DNA of 64,000 nucleotides, from contig CAUUJV010000001.1 of assembly GCA_963545565.1 (NCBI GenBank), forward strand, positions 286,967-350,966, given 5' to 3'. The DNA is from CAUUJV01 sp963545565. Its GTDB lineage: Bacteria > Actinomycetota > Actinomycetes > Actinomycetales > Bifidobacteriaceae. The notes under the pieces are model-generated. The model made no database searches, was not told the DNA's origin, and saw nothing but the letters and a program-made list of their open reading frames with translations. Positions 1 to 9,560 of this stretch are shown one piece after another (within the stretch, counting starts at the first letter, position 1; every line of letters starts with the position of its first letter). The position numbers and the translations under genes were made by a program.

Positions 1-1012
1 CTCCAGATGGAATGGTGTTGATAAGAGCGCCAAACTTCGGGCATAGGCTCAAAATAAAAGCAAATCCAGCAGCGAACCAGTATGCTGCTGTGGAATATAC
101 TTTTGTAGCTGCCATAACACCAATATTCTCAGCATATGTGGTTGTGCCGGAGCCGCCGCCAAAACCAGCGAGCACAGTGCCTAAACCATCTGCGAAGAGT
201 GACTTTCCAATCTGCTTGTCATAGTTGCGTCCAGCCATCAGAGCAACAGACTTAACGTGCCCTATATTTTCTGCAACGAGTACGAGAACAACAGGAATGA
301 ACATAGCGAGTACAGAAAAATCAACGGAAGGAGCATGGAATTTAGGCAAACCAATCCATGCAGCTGAATTCACAGCAGAGAAGTCTACTTGGCCCTGGGT
401 GATAGCAAAGATGTAACCGATGATTACGCCGATGAGAATATTCAAACGACCAAGCAAGCCTTTGAAAAGCACTGAACAGAGCAGTACTGCAAGCAAAGTT
501 ACAAGAGCCGTAACAGGGGCTGCCTTGAAATTGCTCCATGCAGAAGGAGCTAAATTAAAGCCGATAATTGCGACGATTGCACCATTCAAAATTGGAGGAA
601 GCAGACGGTCTATCCATTCGCTGCCTGCATAGTGCACAATCAAACCGATGATTGCCAGCACTAAACCTGTACACAGAATGCCAAAGCTTGCTACTCCGAG
701 TCCCTTATGAGCAGATGCCACCGCTGCAATTGGCGCGATAAACCCGAATGAGCTTCCTAAATAGCTAGGTAGTGTGTTGTTGTTAATCAGCAAAAAAAGA
801 ACCGTCGAAACAGCTGTGAAGAACAACGTTGTCGACGGATCAAAACCAGTCAGGATAGGAACGAGGAATGTTGAGCCAAACATGGCGATTACGTGCTGTG
901 CTCCGACTCCAGCAGTACGTCCCCACGTAAGCCTTTCTTCCGGAGTAATAACCTCTCCAGGAGCGATTGTTTTGCCATCGCCATGCAGTTTCCATGTCAT
1001 ATTGAGCGACAT
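1..1012 (-). CDS. uraA: Uracil permease, NCS2 family (3' end outside window)
   Basis: An integral membrane nucleobase:cation symporter, probably importing uracil for pyrimidine salvage. About 337 codons are visible and the gene runs off the left edge, so the C-terminus is missing. The translation starts MSLNMTWKLHGDG. It carries the NCS2 elements GVGAQHVIAMFGSTFLVP near the N-terminus and TTYAENIGVMAATKVYSTAAY late in the protein; the TTYAENIGVMA-type segment is typical of UraA-like uracil carriers rather than xanthine carriers. Multiple hydrophobic segments lie between. An ATG four codons downstream (998-1000) is an alternative start. The gene is divergent from glgC across a 217-bp spacer. 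The family call is firm; uracil as substrate is inferred from the motif. Confidence 0.9.
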   Translation of the reverse strand, partial: MSLNMTWKLHGDGKTIAPGEVITPEERLTWGRTAGVGAQHVIAMFGSTFLVPILTGFDPSTTLFFTAVSTVLFLLINNNTLPSYLGSSFGFIAPIAAVASAHKGLGVASFGILCTGLVLAIIGLIVHYAGSEWIDRLLPPILNGAIVAIIGFNLAPSAWSNFKAAPVTALVTLLAVLLCSVLFKGLLGRLNILIGVIIGYIFAITQGQVDFSAVNSAAWIGLPKFHAPSVDFSVLAMFIPVVLVLVAENIGHVKSVALMAGRNYDKQIGKSLFADGLGTVLAGFGGGSGTTTYAENIGVMAATKVYSTAAYWFAAGFAFILSLCPKFGALINTIPSG

Positions 1013-1229
1013 CTTCTCCCCTTATTGGCCACAATTAGGCCAGTAGACAAAATTCTTGACAATATTACTCCGATGCCAGAGCAAACGCATACTGCTATAT
1101 CATTTTTCCTTCTTCTTTTTGAGAAAATTATTATGATGAATGAATTTAAGTCGACTTTGCAAGTTTGACGTGACATAATAAAAGAACGTTCTGAAGCAGT
1201 GGGGCTTTGGATCTCGAGAAGGGGTATGT
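1013..1229. promoter_or_regulatory. Divergent intergenic region between uraA and glgC
   Basis: This 217-bp spacer must hold promoters for both genes. A TTGACA hexamer on the + strand near 1053 is a possible -35 element, but no convincing -10 follows at 16-18 bp. The purine-rich GAGAAGGGG at about 1216-1224 is the likely ribosome binding site of glgC. No riboswitch-like structure was recognised. Confidence 0.4.
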
Positions 1230-2477
1230 ATGGCAACGAGTAATCCAAAGATTCTGTCAATTGTTCTTGCAGGTGGCGAAGGTACTCGCCTTATGCCACT
1301 GACTCGTGACCGCGCTAAGCCTGCAGTCCCGTTTGGTGGAATGTACCGACTCATCGATTTTCCTCTAAGTAACCTTGTAAATTCTGGTTATCGGCAGGTT
1401 GTTGTGCTCACGCAGTACAAGTCTCACTCACTTGACCGCCATATTTCTACAACTTGGCGTTTTTCTAGCTTGCTAGATAATTATGTTTCAACGGTTCCTG
1501 CACAGCAGCGACTCGGCAAGCGTTGGTATTTAGGTAGCGCCGATGCTATTGCGCAAACCGTCAACATTATTGAAGATGTACAGCCTGATATCTTGGTTAT
1601 TCTGGGTGCTGACCACGTATATCGCATGGATTATGAGCAGATGGTTCAACAGCATATTGAATCTGGTGCGGAGTTTACTGTTGCAGGCATTCGCCAACCA
1701 GTAGCCGAGTCTAATCAATTCGGTGTTATTCGCACAGATCCAGACCATCCTGGAGTGATTACCAGCTTTGAGGAGAAGCCGGAAACAACTCCTGGGCTGC
1801 CTGATGATCCTTCTATGATGCTCGCTTCTATGGGCAACTATGTTGCTAATACTGATGCGCTCTTCGAGGCTTTACGCCTCGACGCTCAGGCAAGCGAATC
1901 TAAGCATGATATGGGCACTAATATCGCGCCATTTTTTGCAGAGCGTGGGCAAGCTGGCGTCTATGATTTCAATAACAACATCATTCCAGGATCAAACGAG
2001 GTCAGCCACGCTTACTGGCGTGATGTAGGTACGATCAAGCAGTTCTATGATGCCCATATGGATTTGATTGCATTTGTGCCTGAATTTGATTTGTATAATC
2101 GCGAATGGCCAATTTTTACCAATCCTGGTTCATTGCCTCCTGCGAAGTTTGTACATGCTGGTCGTGATCGCCTAGGGCATGCAACTGATTCTATGGTTTC
2201 GCCTGGCGTCATTGTCTCTGGCGGTGAGGTGCATCATTCGATTCTCTCCCCTAACGTTTACATCCATTCATGGTCTCAGATTGTTGACTCTATTCTTATG
2301 GAGAACGTTGTGGTAAATCGTCGCGCCCGCGTGTATCGTGCAATTCTTGATAAGAACGTGGTTCTTACAGAAAACTCTACTGTAGGCATTGATACTGAGA
2401 AAGATATAGCTCGTGGATTCACTGTAACCCTAGATGGAATCACGGTGGTTCCAAAGGGTGTTGTCGTAGATGATTAA
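1230..2477 (+). CDS. glgC: Glucose-1-phosphate adenylyltransferase
   Basis: Makes ADP-glucose from glucose-1-phosphate and ATP, the committed step of bacterial glycogen synthesis, in the cytoplasm. The 415-residue product is full length. The N-terminus holds the nucleotidyltransferase signature LAGGEGTRLMPLTRDRAKPA and PFGGMYRLIDFPLSN. WYLGSADAIAQ and ILGADHVYRMDY follow, with the substrate-loop signature SFEEKP near residue 180 and SMGNYV after it. The C-terminal third is a left-handed beta-helix with VSPGVIVSGGEVHHSILSPN. The ATG at 1230 follows GAGAAGGGG at a good distance. It is monocistronic: it has its own upstream region and a strong terminator follows. No other glg synthesis gene is in the window. 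Confidence 0.97.
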   Translation: MATSNPKILSIVLAGGEGTRLMPLTRDRAKPAVPFGGMYRLIDFPLSNLVNSGYRQVVVLTQYKSHSLDRHISTTWRFSSLLDNYVSTVPAQQRLGKRWYLGSADAIAQTVNIIEDVQPDILVILGADHVYRMDYEQMVQQHIESGAEFTVAGIRQPVAESNQFGVIRTDPDHPGVITSFEEKPETTPGLPDDPSMMLASMGNYVANTDALFEALRLDAQASESKHDMGTNIAPFFAERGQAGVYDFNNNIIPGSNEVSHAYWRDVGTIKQFYDAHMDLIAFVPEFDLYNREWPIFTNPGSLPPAKFVHAGRDRLGHATDSMVSPGVIVSGGEVHHSILSPNVYIHSWSQIVDSILMENVVVNRRARVYRAILDKNVVLTENSTVGIDTEKDIARGFTVTLDGITVVPKGVVVDD

Positions 2478-2543
2478 AGCATTTTTCTCGTGCCTATAGC
2501 CTTCAGATTGGAAAAACTTTTTAATTTCTGTTAGGCCGTAGCA

Positions 2544-2582
2544 AGTCCTCTCAAAGCTTTATTGCGAGACTTTGAGAGGACT
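2544..2582 (+). terminator. Terminator after glgC
   Basis: A perfect 13-bp stem (AGTCCTCTCAAAG at 2544-2556, complement at 2570-2582) with a 13-nt loop, followed by the T-rich CATTCTTTCT. It separates glgC from the next gene. Confidence 0.75.
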
Positions 2583-2625
2583 CATTCTTTCTAGATAAGC
2601 TCAACACTACATAAAGGAGTGAAGT

Positions 2626-3201
2626 ATGCACTCGCCTATTCTCTTCGCCGTGTCTAATAAAGAAAATTTGTACGAAGTGCTTGATTACATTAGTGAGGGC
2701 GGTACTCCTGCAGGTCTATGTAAGGCTGAAGAACGCATTCAAGATTGGCTTACACACAAATCTGATTTCTGGGATGTTGAACGATGCAACGGCGCGAACG
2801 CAGCAATAGATTGTATCAATGAACTTTCACAATTCTTCGATATTGAATACTCTAACGGCTATGCCAAACTAATGCAGAAACCAAATGCTATGACTGAACA
2901 AGTACGCGGCATCACAAGTGCTATGGGTATCGTCCGCACCGCAATGGCAGAGCTCAATACGATAGACTTATATGACATCATTATGGATACAACACTCGCT
3001 ACGTCCGAGGAACGTTCCGCTGCAACACTTATTAAAAACTGGGCTGAACCACATGCTGGTACTTGCATCATCATGATTCATGATGGATATATTATCGACG
3101 TACTTCGTCAAGGAAAAGATATAGTCAATACGATGTATCGTGAGTTTTATGTATTCACGGACTTTCTAGGCGATTATCACACAACTGATGACGCTCAATG
3201 A
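2626..3201 (+). CDS. Hypothetical protein, 191 residues
   Basis: I do not recognise this family. The product is soluble-looking and acidic, with no signal peptide or membrane segment. It begins MHSPILFAVSNKENLYEVLDYI and ends DFLGDYHTTDDAQ. It contains four cysteines and a central helical stretch around residues 90-140. The ATG at 2626 follows AAAGGAGTGAAGT, a strong ribosome binding site, which supports it as a real gene. It is isolated between the glgC terminator and a bidirectional terminator, so it is a single-gene unit. Function is unknown. Confidence 0.7.
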   Translation: MHSPILFAVSNKENLYEVLDYISEGGTPAGLCKAEERIQDWLTHKSDFWDVERCNGANAAIDCINELSQFFDIEYSNGYAKLMQKPNAMTEQVRGITSAMGIVRTAMAELNTIDLYDIIMDTTLATSEERSAATLIKNWAEPHAGTCIIMIHDGYIIDVLRQGKDIVNTMYREFYVFTDFLGDYHTTDDAQ

Positions 3202-3255
3202 TAGAAGACGTTAAAGATAAAAATGTTAAAGATTATTTGCAACAAAATAAAATGA

Positions 3256-3283
3256 TAGGCGGCGCCCAACAAGGCACCGCCTA
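3256..3283. terminator. Bidirectional terminator
   Basis: TAGGCGG (3256-3262) pairs with CCGCCTA (3277-3283), with further pairing of GCC and GGC inside. T-rich sequence follows on both strands. It lies between the converging hypothetical gene at 2626 and sufT. Confidence 0.7.
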
Positions 3284-3320
3284 CTCTATTTCTTCAGTTT
3301 TGCGATTGTAATTTTGTATT

Positions 3321-3893
3321 TTATGTATAAGCGCGTGGCAAATTATCTAAGTTGAAGCCAAGGGCAGCCAGCTGATCTTTTCCGTCCTCAGTAATCATGT
3401 CTACATTCCATGGTGGAGTCCACGTCCAATCGATACGAAACTCCTCAACTAATCCAGCAAGAACACTTGCGCACTCATCTTCGATAAGATCAGTCAATGG
3501 GCATGCTGGAGTTGTTAGAGTCATCGTGATAATCGCGCGGCCAAGTTCATCAATCTCTATGCCATAGACAAGACCCAAATCAATCACATCAACACCAAGT
3601 TCAGGATCCATCACCTGGTGTAAAGCTTCTTTGACGTCCTCAGCAGTAGCTCTCCCAATCTCGTTAATCGATTTAAGAGCAATTCCATCACTATCGACCA
3701 CAGTAATTCCACTTTCTACTTCAGGCTCGGAAGATTGAGCTTCTTGAGAACGCTTGTACGATTCTTCTAGCTTACCTGCAGAAGTTGGATTAAGCGCAAT
3801 TTGTTTGGCCATTGCTGGATCATCAATAATTCCCATCACAGATTCTAGAATTGAGCCAGTTGGTTGCGGCACTAGATTGTCGTTTGAACTCAT
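3321..3893 (-). CDS. sufT: SufT / MIP18-type iron-sulfur maturation factor
   Basis: A DUF59 (MIP18, PaaD-like) protein of 190 residues, thought to help in iron-sulfur cluster assembly or delivery. The domain occupies roughly residues 82-190: EDVKEALHQVMDPELGVDVIDLGLVYGIEI, then the conserved cysteine in TTPACPLT and a final WTWTPPWNVDMI. The first ~80 residues are an acidic, low-complexity extension (including RSQEAQSSEPEVES) absent from the minimal ~100-residue family members. It is the last gene of the suf operon, and its ATG overlaps the sufU stop by four bases, so translation is probably coupled. The exact biochemical step is not settled for the family. Confidence 0.88.
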   Translation of the reverse strand: MSSNDNLVPQPTGSILESVMGIIDDPAMAKQIALNPTSAGKLEESYKRSQEAQSSEPEVESGITVVDSDGIALKSINEIGRATAEDVKEALHQVMDPELGVDVIDLGLVYGIEIDELGRAIITMTLTTPACPLTDLIEDECASVLAGLVEEFRIDWTWTPPWNVDMITEDGKDQLAALGFNLDNLPRAYT

Positions 3894-4504
3894 TTTGTCT
3901 CATCGGTATAAGCGCCGCTGTGTATAGCTGCAAGTGCAAGAGCAGAAGAATCTTTAAGACCTTCCCAGCCTAGCAAAGCACACTTTATACGCATGGGATA
4001 TTTGGAAACACCTTGAAAAACAATAGCATCATCGAGCTTTTCTTCATCGGCTTCATTGTCAAGCCCTTTTCCACGCGATTCCATTAGTTTCTTAAAAGTG
4101 CGTTGAAGATCCATCGCTTCATCAAGAGTTTTACCGTATACCAAATCGTACATAATAGATAAGCTCGCTTGAGAAATCGAGCACCCCTGCCCATCCCAAA
4201 CAATATCTTCTATCGTTACTGGTTTACCGTTTGAACCGTCACTTAACTCAACGTGTACAGTAACTTCGTCACCACACGTTGGATTAAACTGATGTGATTG
4301 ACCTGCCACGCAATACTCGTGATTTGTCCACGCATGCGCAGTGCCATGTGCTTTTTGGCTTGTAGCTGTTGCAGCGGTTTCAGACTCAGCAGAAGTAATA
4401 TCTTGTGCAAAAGATTCCTTACCATGTGGATGCTTTGACGCTTCGAGAATCACTTCTTGATACATCTGTTCAAGCTCAGCAGAGCTCATTCCATAATCAG
4501 TCAC
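3890..4504 (-). CDS. sufU: SufU iron-sulfur assembly protein
   Basis: A NifU/IscU-like protein of Gram-positive type that accepts sulfur from SufS. The conserved cysteines are visible in NPTCGDEV, DGQGCSIS and RIKCALLGW, with the helix LMESRGK between the last two. At 204 residues it is longer than the usual ~150. An insertion of about 45 residues, rich in Ala, Thr and Ser, lies between the N-terminal helix (EVILEASKHPHG) and NPTCGD, and carries an extra cysteine in NHEYCVAG. The gene follows sufS by 47 bp and overlaps sufT by four bases. The role is firm; the effect of the insertion is unknown. Confidence 0.93.
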   Translation of the reverse strand: MTDYGMSSAELEQMYQEVILEASKHPHGKESFAQDITSAESETAATATSQKAHGTAHAWTNHEYCVAGQSHQFNPTCGDEVTVHVELSDGSNGKPVTIEDIVWDGQGCSISQASLSIMYDLVYGKTLDEAMDLQRTFKKLMESRGKGLDNEADEEKLDDAIVFQGVSKYPMRIKCALLGWEGLKDSSALALAAIHSGAYTDETK

Positions 4505-4551
4505 GCAAATTACCTTACTCTAATCTCTTATTTCATTGATAAATAAATTTG

Positions 4552-5844
4552 CTATGCCCCGAAGAATGCTCGTACTCCAGATACTGCTTCAAGCAGTGCG
4601 TCAATATCTTCAACTGAGTTATAAACGCCGGAAGAAGCACGGTTGGAAGCATATACGCCAAAATGACGATGCACAGGCTGAGCACAATGATGACCTACGC
4701 GAATAGCAATACCTTGAGCATCAATATATTGCCCCACATCGTGTGGATGAACACCTTCTACTTCAAAAGCAACTGTACCAATACGATTTGCTGTATCAGA
4801 TGGCCCAAGAATCCTAACACCATCGATATCTTGCAGCTTCAGCAGTTCCTTCGTTAGTATCACTTCATGCTGGGCGATATTATTCATGCCAATATCCATA
4901 AGCCACTGAGCAGCAACCCCTGCGCCGATTACCTGTGCAACAGGCTGTGTTCCAGCTTCAAAACGGGCGGGAGGAGCCATATACTGTGCTGGCTTCTCCA
5001 TCCACGCAAGTTCAACCATAGAACCACCAAAGCTCGCAGGAGGAAGAGCCTCAAGCAAGTCTCGCTTACCATAGAGAAAGCCAACACCAGTCGGACCATA
5101 CATCTTATGAGCACTCCACACTGCAAAATCCACATCGAGAGCATGAAAATCCACAGCAAGATGAGGAACCGATTGGCATGCATCGAGAACAGCAATCGCA
5201 CCGACTTCATGAGCACGTCTCATAATAGGAGCTACATCTGTAATAGCGCCTGTTACATTAGCAACATGAGTACATGCAACTACTGCAGTATTCTCAGTAA
5301 TTACCTCATGCAAGTGCTCATCATCAGTGCGAATTCGGCCTTCCTTCGTTAAATCCAGCCACACGAGCTCAGCTCCAGTGCGAGCGGCAAGCTCCTGGAA
5401 AGGCAGAAGCACAGAATGATGCTCAGCCCGGGAAACAACAATTCGTTGACCTGGTTTAATTGCAAAACGCTGTGCGAGTTGCCCGCCTCTACCTTGACTT
5501 GCGTTACCAAAAGCTGTTGCGAGTAGGTTCAGTCCAGCTGTTGCTCCTGCAGTCACAACAATTTCGTCTTCACCTTCACCGTAGTGAGCACCTACAAGTT
5601 GAGCTATCTTATAACGAGCATTTTCAAATGCGTCTGTACTCAATGCAGCAAGCTCATGAGCTCCGCGATGCACGCCAGCATTAATTGTCTTGTAGAAATT
5701 CGCTTCAGCATCGATAACGGTCAAAGGTTTTTGACTTGTAGCCGCAGAATCCAAATATATTAGAGGTTTCCCATGAACCTTTTGATTCAAAATAGGAAAT
5801 TGCTCTTTAATTTTTGAATCAATAGCTGAAGATTCCATAGTCAT
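4552..5844 (-). CDS. sufS: Cysteine desulfurase SufS
   Basis: A PLP-dependent group II cysteine desulfurase (430 residues) that removes sulfur from cysteine and passes it to SufU. Visible features are the N-terminal YLDSAATSQKP, VVSRAEHHSVLLPFQ, the PLP-binding lysine in DFAVWSAHKMYGPTGVGFLYG, and the catalytic cysteine region RVGHHCAQPVH near the C-terminus. It lies between sufC and sufU; the gap to sufC is 81 bp. The ATG at 5844 gives a product of normal length. Confidence 0.96.
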   Translation of the reverse strand: MTMESSAIDSKIKEQFPILNQKVHGKPLIYLDSAATSQKPLTVIDAEANFYKTINAGVHRGAHELAALSTDAFENARYKIAQLVGAHYGEGEDEIVVTAGATAGLNLLATAFGNASQGRGGQLAQRFAIKPGQRIVVSRAEHHSVLLPFQELAARTGAELVWLDLTKEGRIRTDDEHLHEVITENTAVVACTHVANVTGAITDVAPIMRRAHEVGAIAVLDACQSVPHLAVDFHALDVDFAVWSAHKMYGPTGVGFLYGKRDLLEALPPASFGGSMVELAWMEKPAQYMAPPARFEAGTQPVAQVIGAGVAAQWLMDIGMNNIAQHEVILTKELLKLQDIDGVRILGPSDTANRIGTVAFEVEGVHPHDVGQYIDAQGIAIRVGHHCAQPVHRHFGVYASNRASSGVYNSVEDIDALLEAVSGVRAFFGA

Positions 5845-5925
5845 CTCTTATCTGCGTTATCTGTGCTCTTTACTGTTACTGCTGAAACTAAATTCTCGTG
5901 CAAAGATTATCAAAACTGCTACTAT

Positions 5926-6705
5926 TTAGGCCAAAGCAGACTCTGATTCGGAGCCTTCAGGAAGATACTTGTCATAGCCTTCTTCTTCAAGTATGTCTGC
6001 AAGTTCTGGCCCTGATGTTTCAACAATTTGACCGTTTGCAAATACATGCACAATGTCTGGCTTAATGTACTTCAAAATACGGGTGTAATGGGTCACCATA
6101 AGAATACCCAAACCAGTATTTTCCTTAGCACGGTTCACACCTTCAGACACAATGCGCAGCGCATCAACATCCAAACCAGAGTCTGTTTCGTCCAGAATTG
6201 CAAACTTAGGCTTGAGCATTTCAAGCTGGAGTACTTCTGCACGCTTCTTCTCACCACCAGAGAACCCCTCATTCACAGAACGCTGAGCAAATTTAGGATC
6301 CATGCGCAGCTGCTTCATCGATGCGCTCAAATCCTTAGCCCATTGGCGCAAAGCAGGAGCCTCGCCATCAACAGCAGTCTTTGCAGTACGCAAAAAGTTG
6401 GTCATAGAAACGCCGGGAACTTCAACGGGATATTGCATTGCGAGGAAAAGACCTTCTTTTGCACGTTCGTCAGGAGTCTGCTTCAGAATGTCAACACCGT
6501 CAAGCAGAACCTGGCCGCTATCTACCTCATATTTTGGATGACCTGCAAGAGTATATGCCAAAGTAGATTTACCAGATCCATTAGGCCCCATAATTGCATG
6601 AGTTTCGTTGGAATTAATCGTCAGATTAACGCCCTTAAGAATCTGCTTACGCCCTTCCTTTGTTTCGACTGATGCGTGCAAATCAATGATTTTAAGAGTA
6701 GACAT
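5926..6705 (-). CDS. sufC: Fe-S assembly ATPase SufC
   Basis: The ABC-type ATPase of the SufBCD scaffold complex. Walker A is GPNGSGKST, the ABC signature is FSGGEKKRAE, and Walker B is KFAILDETDSGLDVDA. I place the start at 6705 (MSTLKIIDLHASVETK, 259 residues). It is preceded at the right distance by GGTGGAGG, which lies in the last codons of sufD, and the sufD stop is only one base upstream. A start nine codons earlier is in frame but less likely. The tight spacing indicates translational coupling. Confidence 0.96.
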   Translation of the reverse strand: MSTLKIIDLHASVETKEGRKQILKGVNLTINSNETHAIMGPNGSGKSTLAYTLAGHPKYEVDSGQVLLDGVDILKQTPDERAKEGLFLAMQYPVEVPGVSMTNFLRTAKTAVDGEAPALRQWAKDLSASMKQLRMDPKFAQRSVNEGFSGGEKKRAEVLQLEMLKPKFAILDETDSGLDVDALRIVSEGVNRAKENTGLGILMVTHYTRILKYIKPDIVHVFANGQIVETSGPELADILEEEGYDKYLPEGSESESALA

Positions 6706-6706
6706 A

Positions 6707-7954
6707 TTAATCCTCCACCTGAGTTTGCTCACCGCATGAAAGACGGCGATCTACAACGTTCATAAGATGTTCGGAGATGGAAGGAATACCAATCTCCTCA
6801 ATAAGTTCTCCAAAGAATCCGCGCACTACAAGCTTGCGAGCTTCGTTTTGAGGGATTCCGCGAGATTGAAGATAAAAGAGTTCTTCGTCATCAAAGCGGC
6901 CAACAGAGCTAGCATGACCAGCTCCTACAATGTTGCCATTCTCAATTTCCAAATTAGGTTCAGAATCGGCCACTGCACCAGGAACAAGCACTAAATTACG
7001 ATTTAACTCATATGAATCGGTCCCTGGGGCTGTTGGTTCAATCAGTGCATTACCAACCCACGTAGAATGTGCATTCTTACCTTGCAAAGCACCCTTGTAA
7101 ATAACACGAGACTTGCATTCTGGATAATTATGAATAACCATGGTGCGATGCTCAATATGCTGGCCAGGATCTACAAAATAGATGCCGAGCATATTAAGGT
7201 CACCTTCCGGACCGCCAAAATCTTGATCCATACGAATACGGACCACTTCGCCGCCAAGAGTTACTACAGAATGGCGCAAAGTAGCCTGCTCGCCCACGCG
7301 AATACGGTGAGCTGCAATATGCTTCGAATCGTCAGTCCATTCTTGAATAGAAGCCACAGAAATATGCGAGTCTTTTCCAGTGATGATTTCAACGCCCTCA
7401 GCTAAGCGAGCTTGACCTCGGTGTTCAATTACCACATTTGCATGGGAACGCTCGGCAGCAGTAACCACAATATGCAATGCATCAAGATTTAATCCATTGC
7501 CAGAAACAGTAAGAACGACTGGGGTTGCGATTTCACCATCAATTGAGAGCACAAAAGCTCGCTGAGTACTCTCCCATTGCACGGCAGAAGTTCGATCTGT
7601 TGGGGCGGATACTACGCCTACTGCTGGGTCTGCGGTAGTTGTTTCACGCAAAGTCACGCTCGATGGGACTTCAGAACCATCAATCATAGAGAGGGCAACA
7701 TCAGAAGAATTTGACGGTGTGAACACGTTAAAGAATTCACTAACTCTATCTACCGGCGTAAAACGCCAATCGTCAATCTTTTGCGTCGGCACAGCAAAAT
7801 CTGCACTCTTAAAGGAGCGAGGATTCTTATCTGCACTTGATGGCATTGTCGCCGGAATTGTGTAAGGATCACTGGGATCTGCCACAGGAATTGCAATCTC
7901 TGCTGGTTTTAGTGGCGAGATTGTTTGATCAGCTTGATCATTCTGTTTTGCCAT
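6707..7954 (-). CDS. sufD: Fe-S assembly protein SufD
   Basis: A SufB/SufD-family beta-helix protein of 415 residues, partner of SufB in the SufBC2D scaffold. The C-terminal part shows the family segments YKGALQGKNAHSTWVGNALIE, ELNRNLVLVPGAVADSEPNLEIEN and GHASSVGRFDDEELFYLQSRGI. The N-terminal ~100 residues are more divergent, as is usual for SufD. Its ATG overlaps the sufB TAA by one base (TAATG), so the two are translationally coupled. Confidence 0.95.
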   Translation of the reverse strand: MAKQNDQADQTISPLKPAEIAIPVADPSDPYTIPATMPSSADKNPRSFKSADFAVPTQKIDDWRFTPVDRVSEFFNVFTPSNSSDVALSMIDGSEVPSSVTLRETTTADPAVGVVSAPTDRTSAVQWESTQRAFVLSIDGEIATPVVLTVSGNGLNLDALHIVVTAAERSHANVVIEHRGQARLAEGVEIITGKDSHISVASIQEWTDDSKHIAAHRIRVGEQATLRHSVVTLGGEVVRIRMDQDFGGPEGDLNMLGIYFVDPGQHIEHRTMVIHNYPECKSRVIYKGALQGKNAHSTWVGNALIEPTAPGTDSYELNRNLVLVPGAVADSEPNLEIENGNIVGAGHASSVGRFDDEELFYLQSRGIPQNEARKLVVRGFFGELIEEIGIPSISEHLMNVVDRRLSCGEQTQVED

Positions 7955-9447
7955 TAGCCTACCGATCCTTCCATCTGAAGTTCTACGAGGCGGTTGAGCT
8001 CAAGAGCATATTCCATAGGAAGCTCGCGAGAGATAGGCTCAACAAATCCACGCACAATCATGCCAATTGCTTCTTTTTCTTCTACACCACGACTCATCAA
8101 ATAGAAAAGCTGATCTTCAGAAACCTTGGAAACAGTAGCCTCATGTGCCATAGATACGTCGTCTTCACGCACATCTACATGTGGGTAAGTGTCAGAGCGA
8201 GAGAAATCGTCCACAAGTAAGGCATCGCACACAACATTAGAGCTAGAACCTTCGCAGCCATCAAGGATCTTGACAAGGCCGCGATAAGCCGCACGTCCAC
8301 CTCCGCGAGAAATGGATTTAGAAACGATTGTGGAGCTGGTATGAGGCGCCAAGTGAATCATTTTCGCACCTGTGTCTTGATACTGACCACGACCAGCAAA
8401 ACCGAGAGAAAGAGTTTCAGCCTTTGCATAAGGTTCAGCCAGAATGCACGCAGGATACTTCATAGTGGCTTTAGAACCAATGTTGCCATCAACCCATTCC
8501 ATAGTGCCGCCTTCACGCACATAAGCACGCTGTGTCACCAGATTGTAGACGTTATTTGACCAATTTTGTACTGTGGTATAGCGCACACGGGCATTCTTTT
8601 CTACCACAATCTCAACGTTCGCGGCATGAAGAGAATCTTCAGACCAGATTGGCGCTGTGCAACCCTCAACGTAATGCACATAAGATCCCTCATCGGCAAT
8701 AATCAAGGTGCGCTCAAACTGCCCCATTGCTGGAGTATTAATGCGGAAGTACGCCTGTAAAGGAATCTCCACATGCACACCTTTTGGCACATACACGAAA
8801 GATCCACCCGACCATGCGGCAGTGTTCAATGCAGCAAATTTATTATCGTCTGCTGGAATAACTGTTGCGAAATATTTTTTGACAAGCTCTGGGTATTCCT
8901 GAACTGCTGTGTCAGTATCGACAAAAATAACACCTTGTTCAGCCAAATCATCTCGAATAGAGTTATAGATAACTTCAGATTCATACTGAGCAGCAACGCC
9001 TGAAATCAAACGTTTCTTCTCAGCTTCTGGAATGCCAAGCTTGTCATACGTAGTGCGAATATCGTCAGGAAGCTCTTCCCAAGACTTCGCAGGCTTATCA
9101 AGTGGCTTTACGTAATATTTGAAGTCATCTGCGTCAAAGCCAGTTAAATCTACGCCCCACTCAGGCATTGGCTTTTCAACAAATGCTTTGTATCCCTTTA
9201 AGCGATATTCAAGCATCCAATCTGGCTCGTTTTTATCAGCGGAAATATCGCGCACTACTTGCTCGCTGATGCCTTTTTTTGCTGCTTCACCCGCTGCATC
9301 GGAATCATGCCAACCATAGGTATATTCGCCAAACTGAGCTATGAGTTGATCGTCAGCTTCAAGTTTCTCAGCATTAACGCCACCACGAGCGTCAATATAT
9401 TGATTCATCTCAACATCATTACTTGCAGGTGCATCTGCGTGATTCAT
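7954..9447 (-). CDS. sufB: Fe-S assembly scaffold protein SufB
   Basis: The core scaffold of the Suf pathway, on which nascent iron-sulfur clusters form. The product is 497 residues from the start I choose at 9447 (MNHADAPASNDVEMNQYID), because GGGAGGTGG sits just upstream of it. An upstream in-frame ATG at 9483 has no such site. Conserved segments are AWSGGSFVYVPKGVHVEIPLQAYFR, YVHYVEGCTAPIW and the C-terminal DTYPHVDVREDDVSMAHEATVS. It is the first gene of the six-gene operon sufB-D-C-S-U-T, transcribed leftward from the 9448-9647 spacer. Confidence 0.97.
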   Translation of the reverse strand: MNHADAPASNDVEMNQYIDARGGVNAEKLEADDQLIAQFGEYTYGWHDSDAAGEAAKKGISEQVVRDISADKNEPDWMLEYRLKGYKAFVEKPMPEWGVDLTGFDADDFKYYVKPLDKPAKSWEELPDDIRTTYDKLGIPEAEKKRLISGVAAQYESEVIYNSIRDDLAEQGVIFVDTDTAVQEYPELVKKYFATVIPADDNKFAALNTAAWSGGSFVYVPKGVHVEIPLQAYFRINTPAMGQFERTLIIADEGSYVHYVEGCTAPIWSEDSLHAANVEIVVEKNARVRYTTVQNWSNNVYNLVTQRAYVREGGTMEWVDGNIGSKATMKYPACILAEPYAKAETLSLGFAGRGQYQDTGAKMIHLAPHTSSTIVSKSISRGGGRAAYRGLVKILDGCEGSSSNVVCDALLVDDFSRSDTYPHVDVREDDVSMAHEATVSKVSEDQLFYLMSRGVEEKEAIGMIVRGFVEPISRELPMEYALELNRLVELQMEGSVG

Positions 9448-9560
9448 CGCCACCTCCCTTACATTGTGATTATGCCTGTGCACATTCTAAACATTTTTTA
9501 TCAGAACTTCTTGTGTTCCTTCTACGCTCTGAGAACTAAAAACACAAAGCACGCCAGTGT

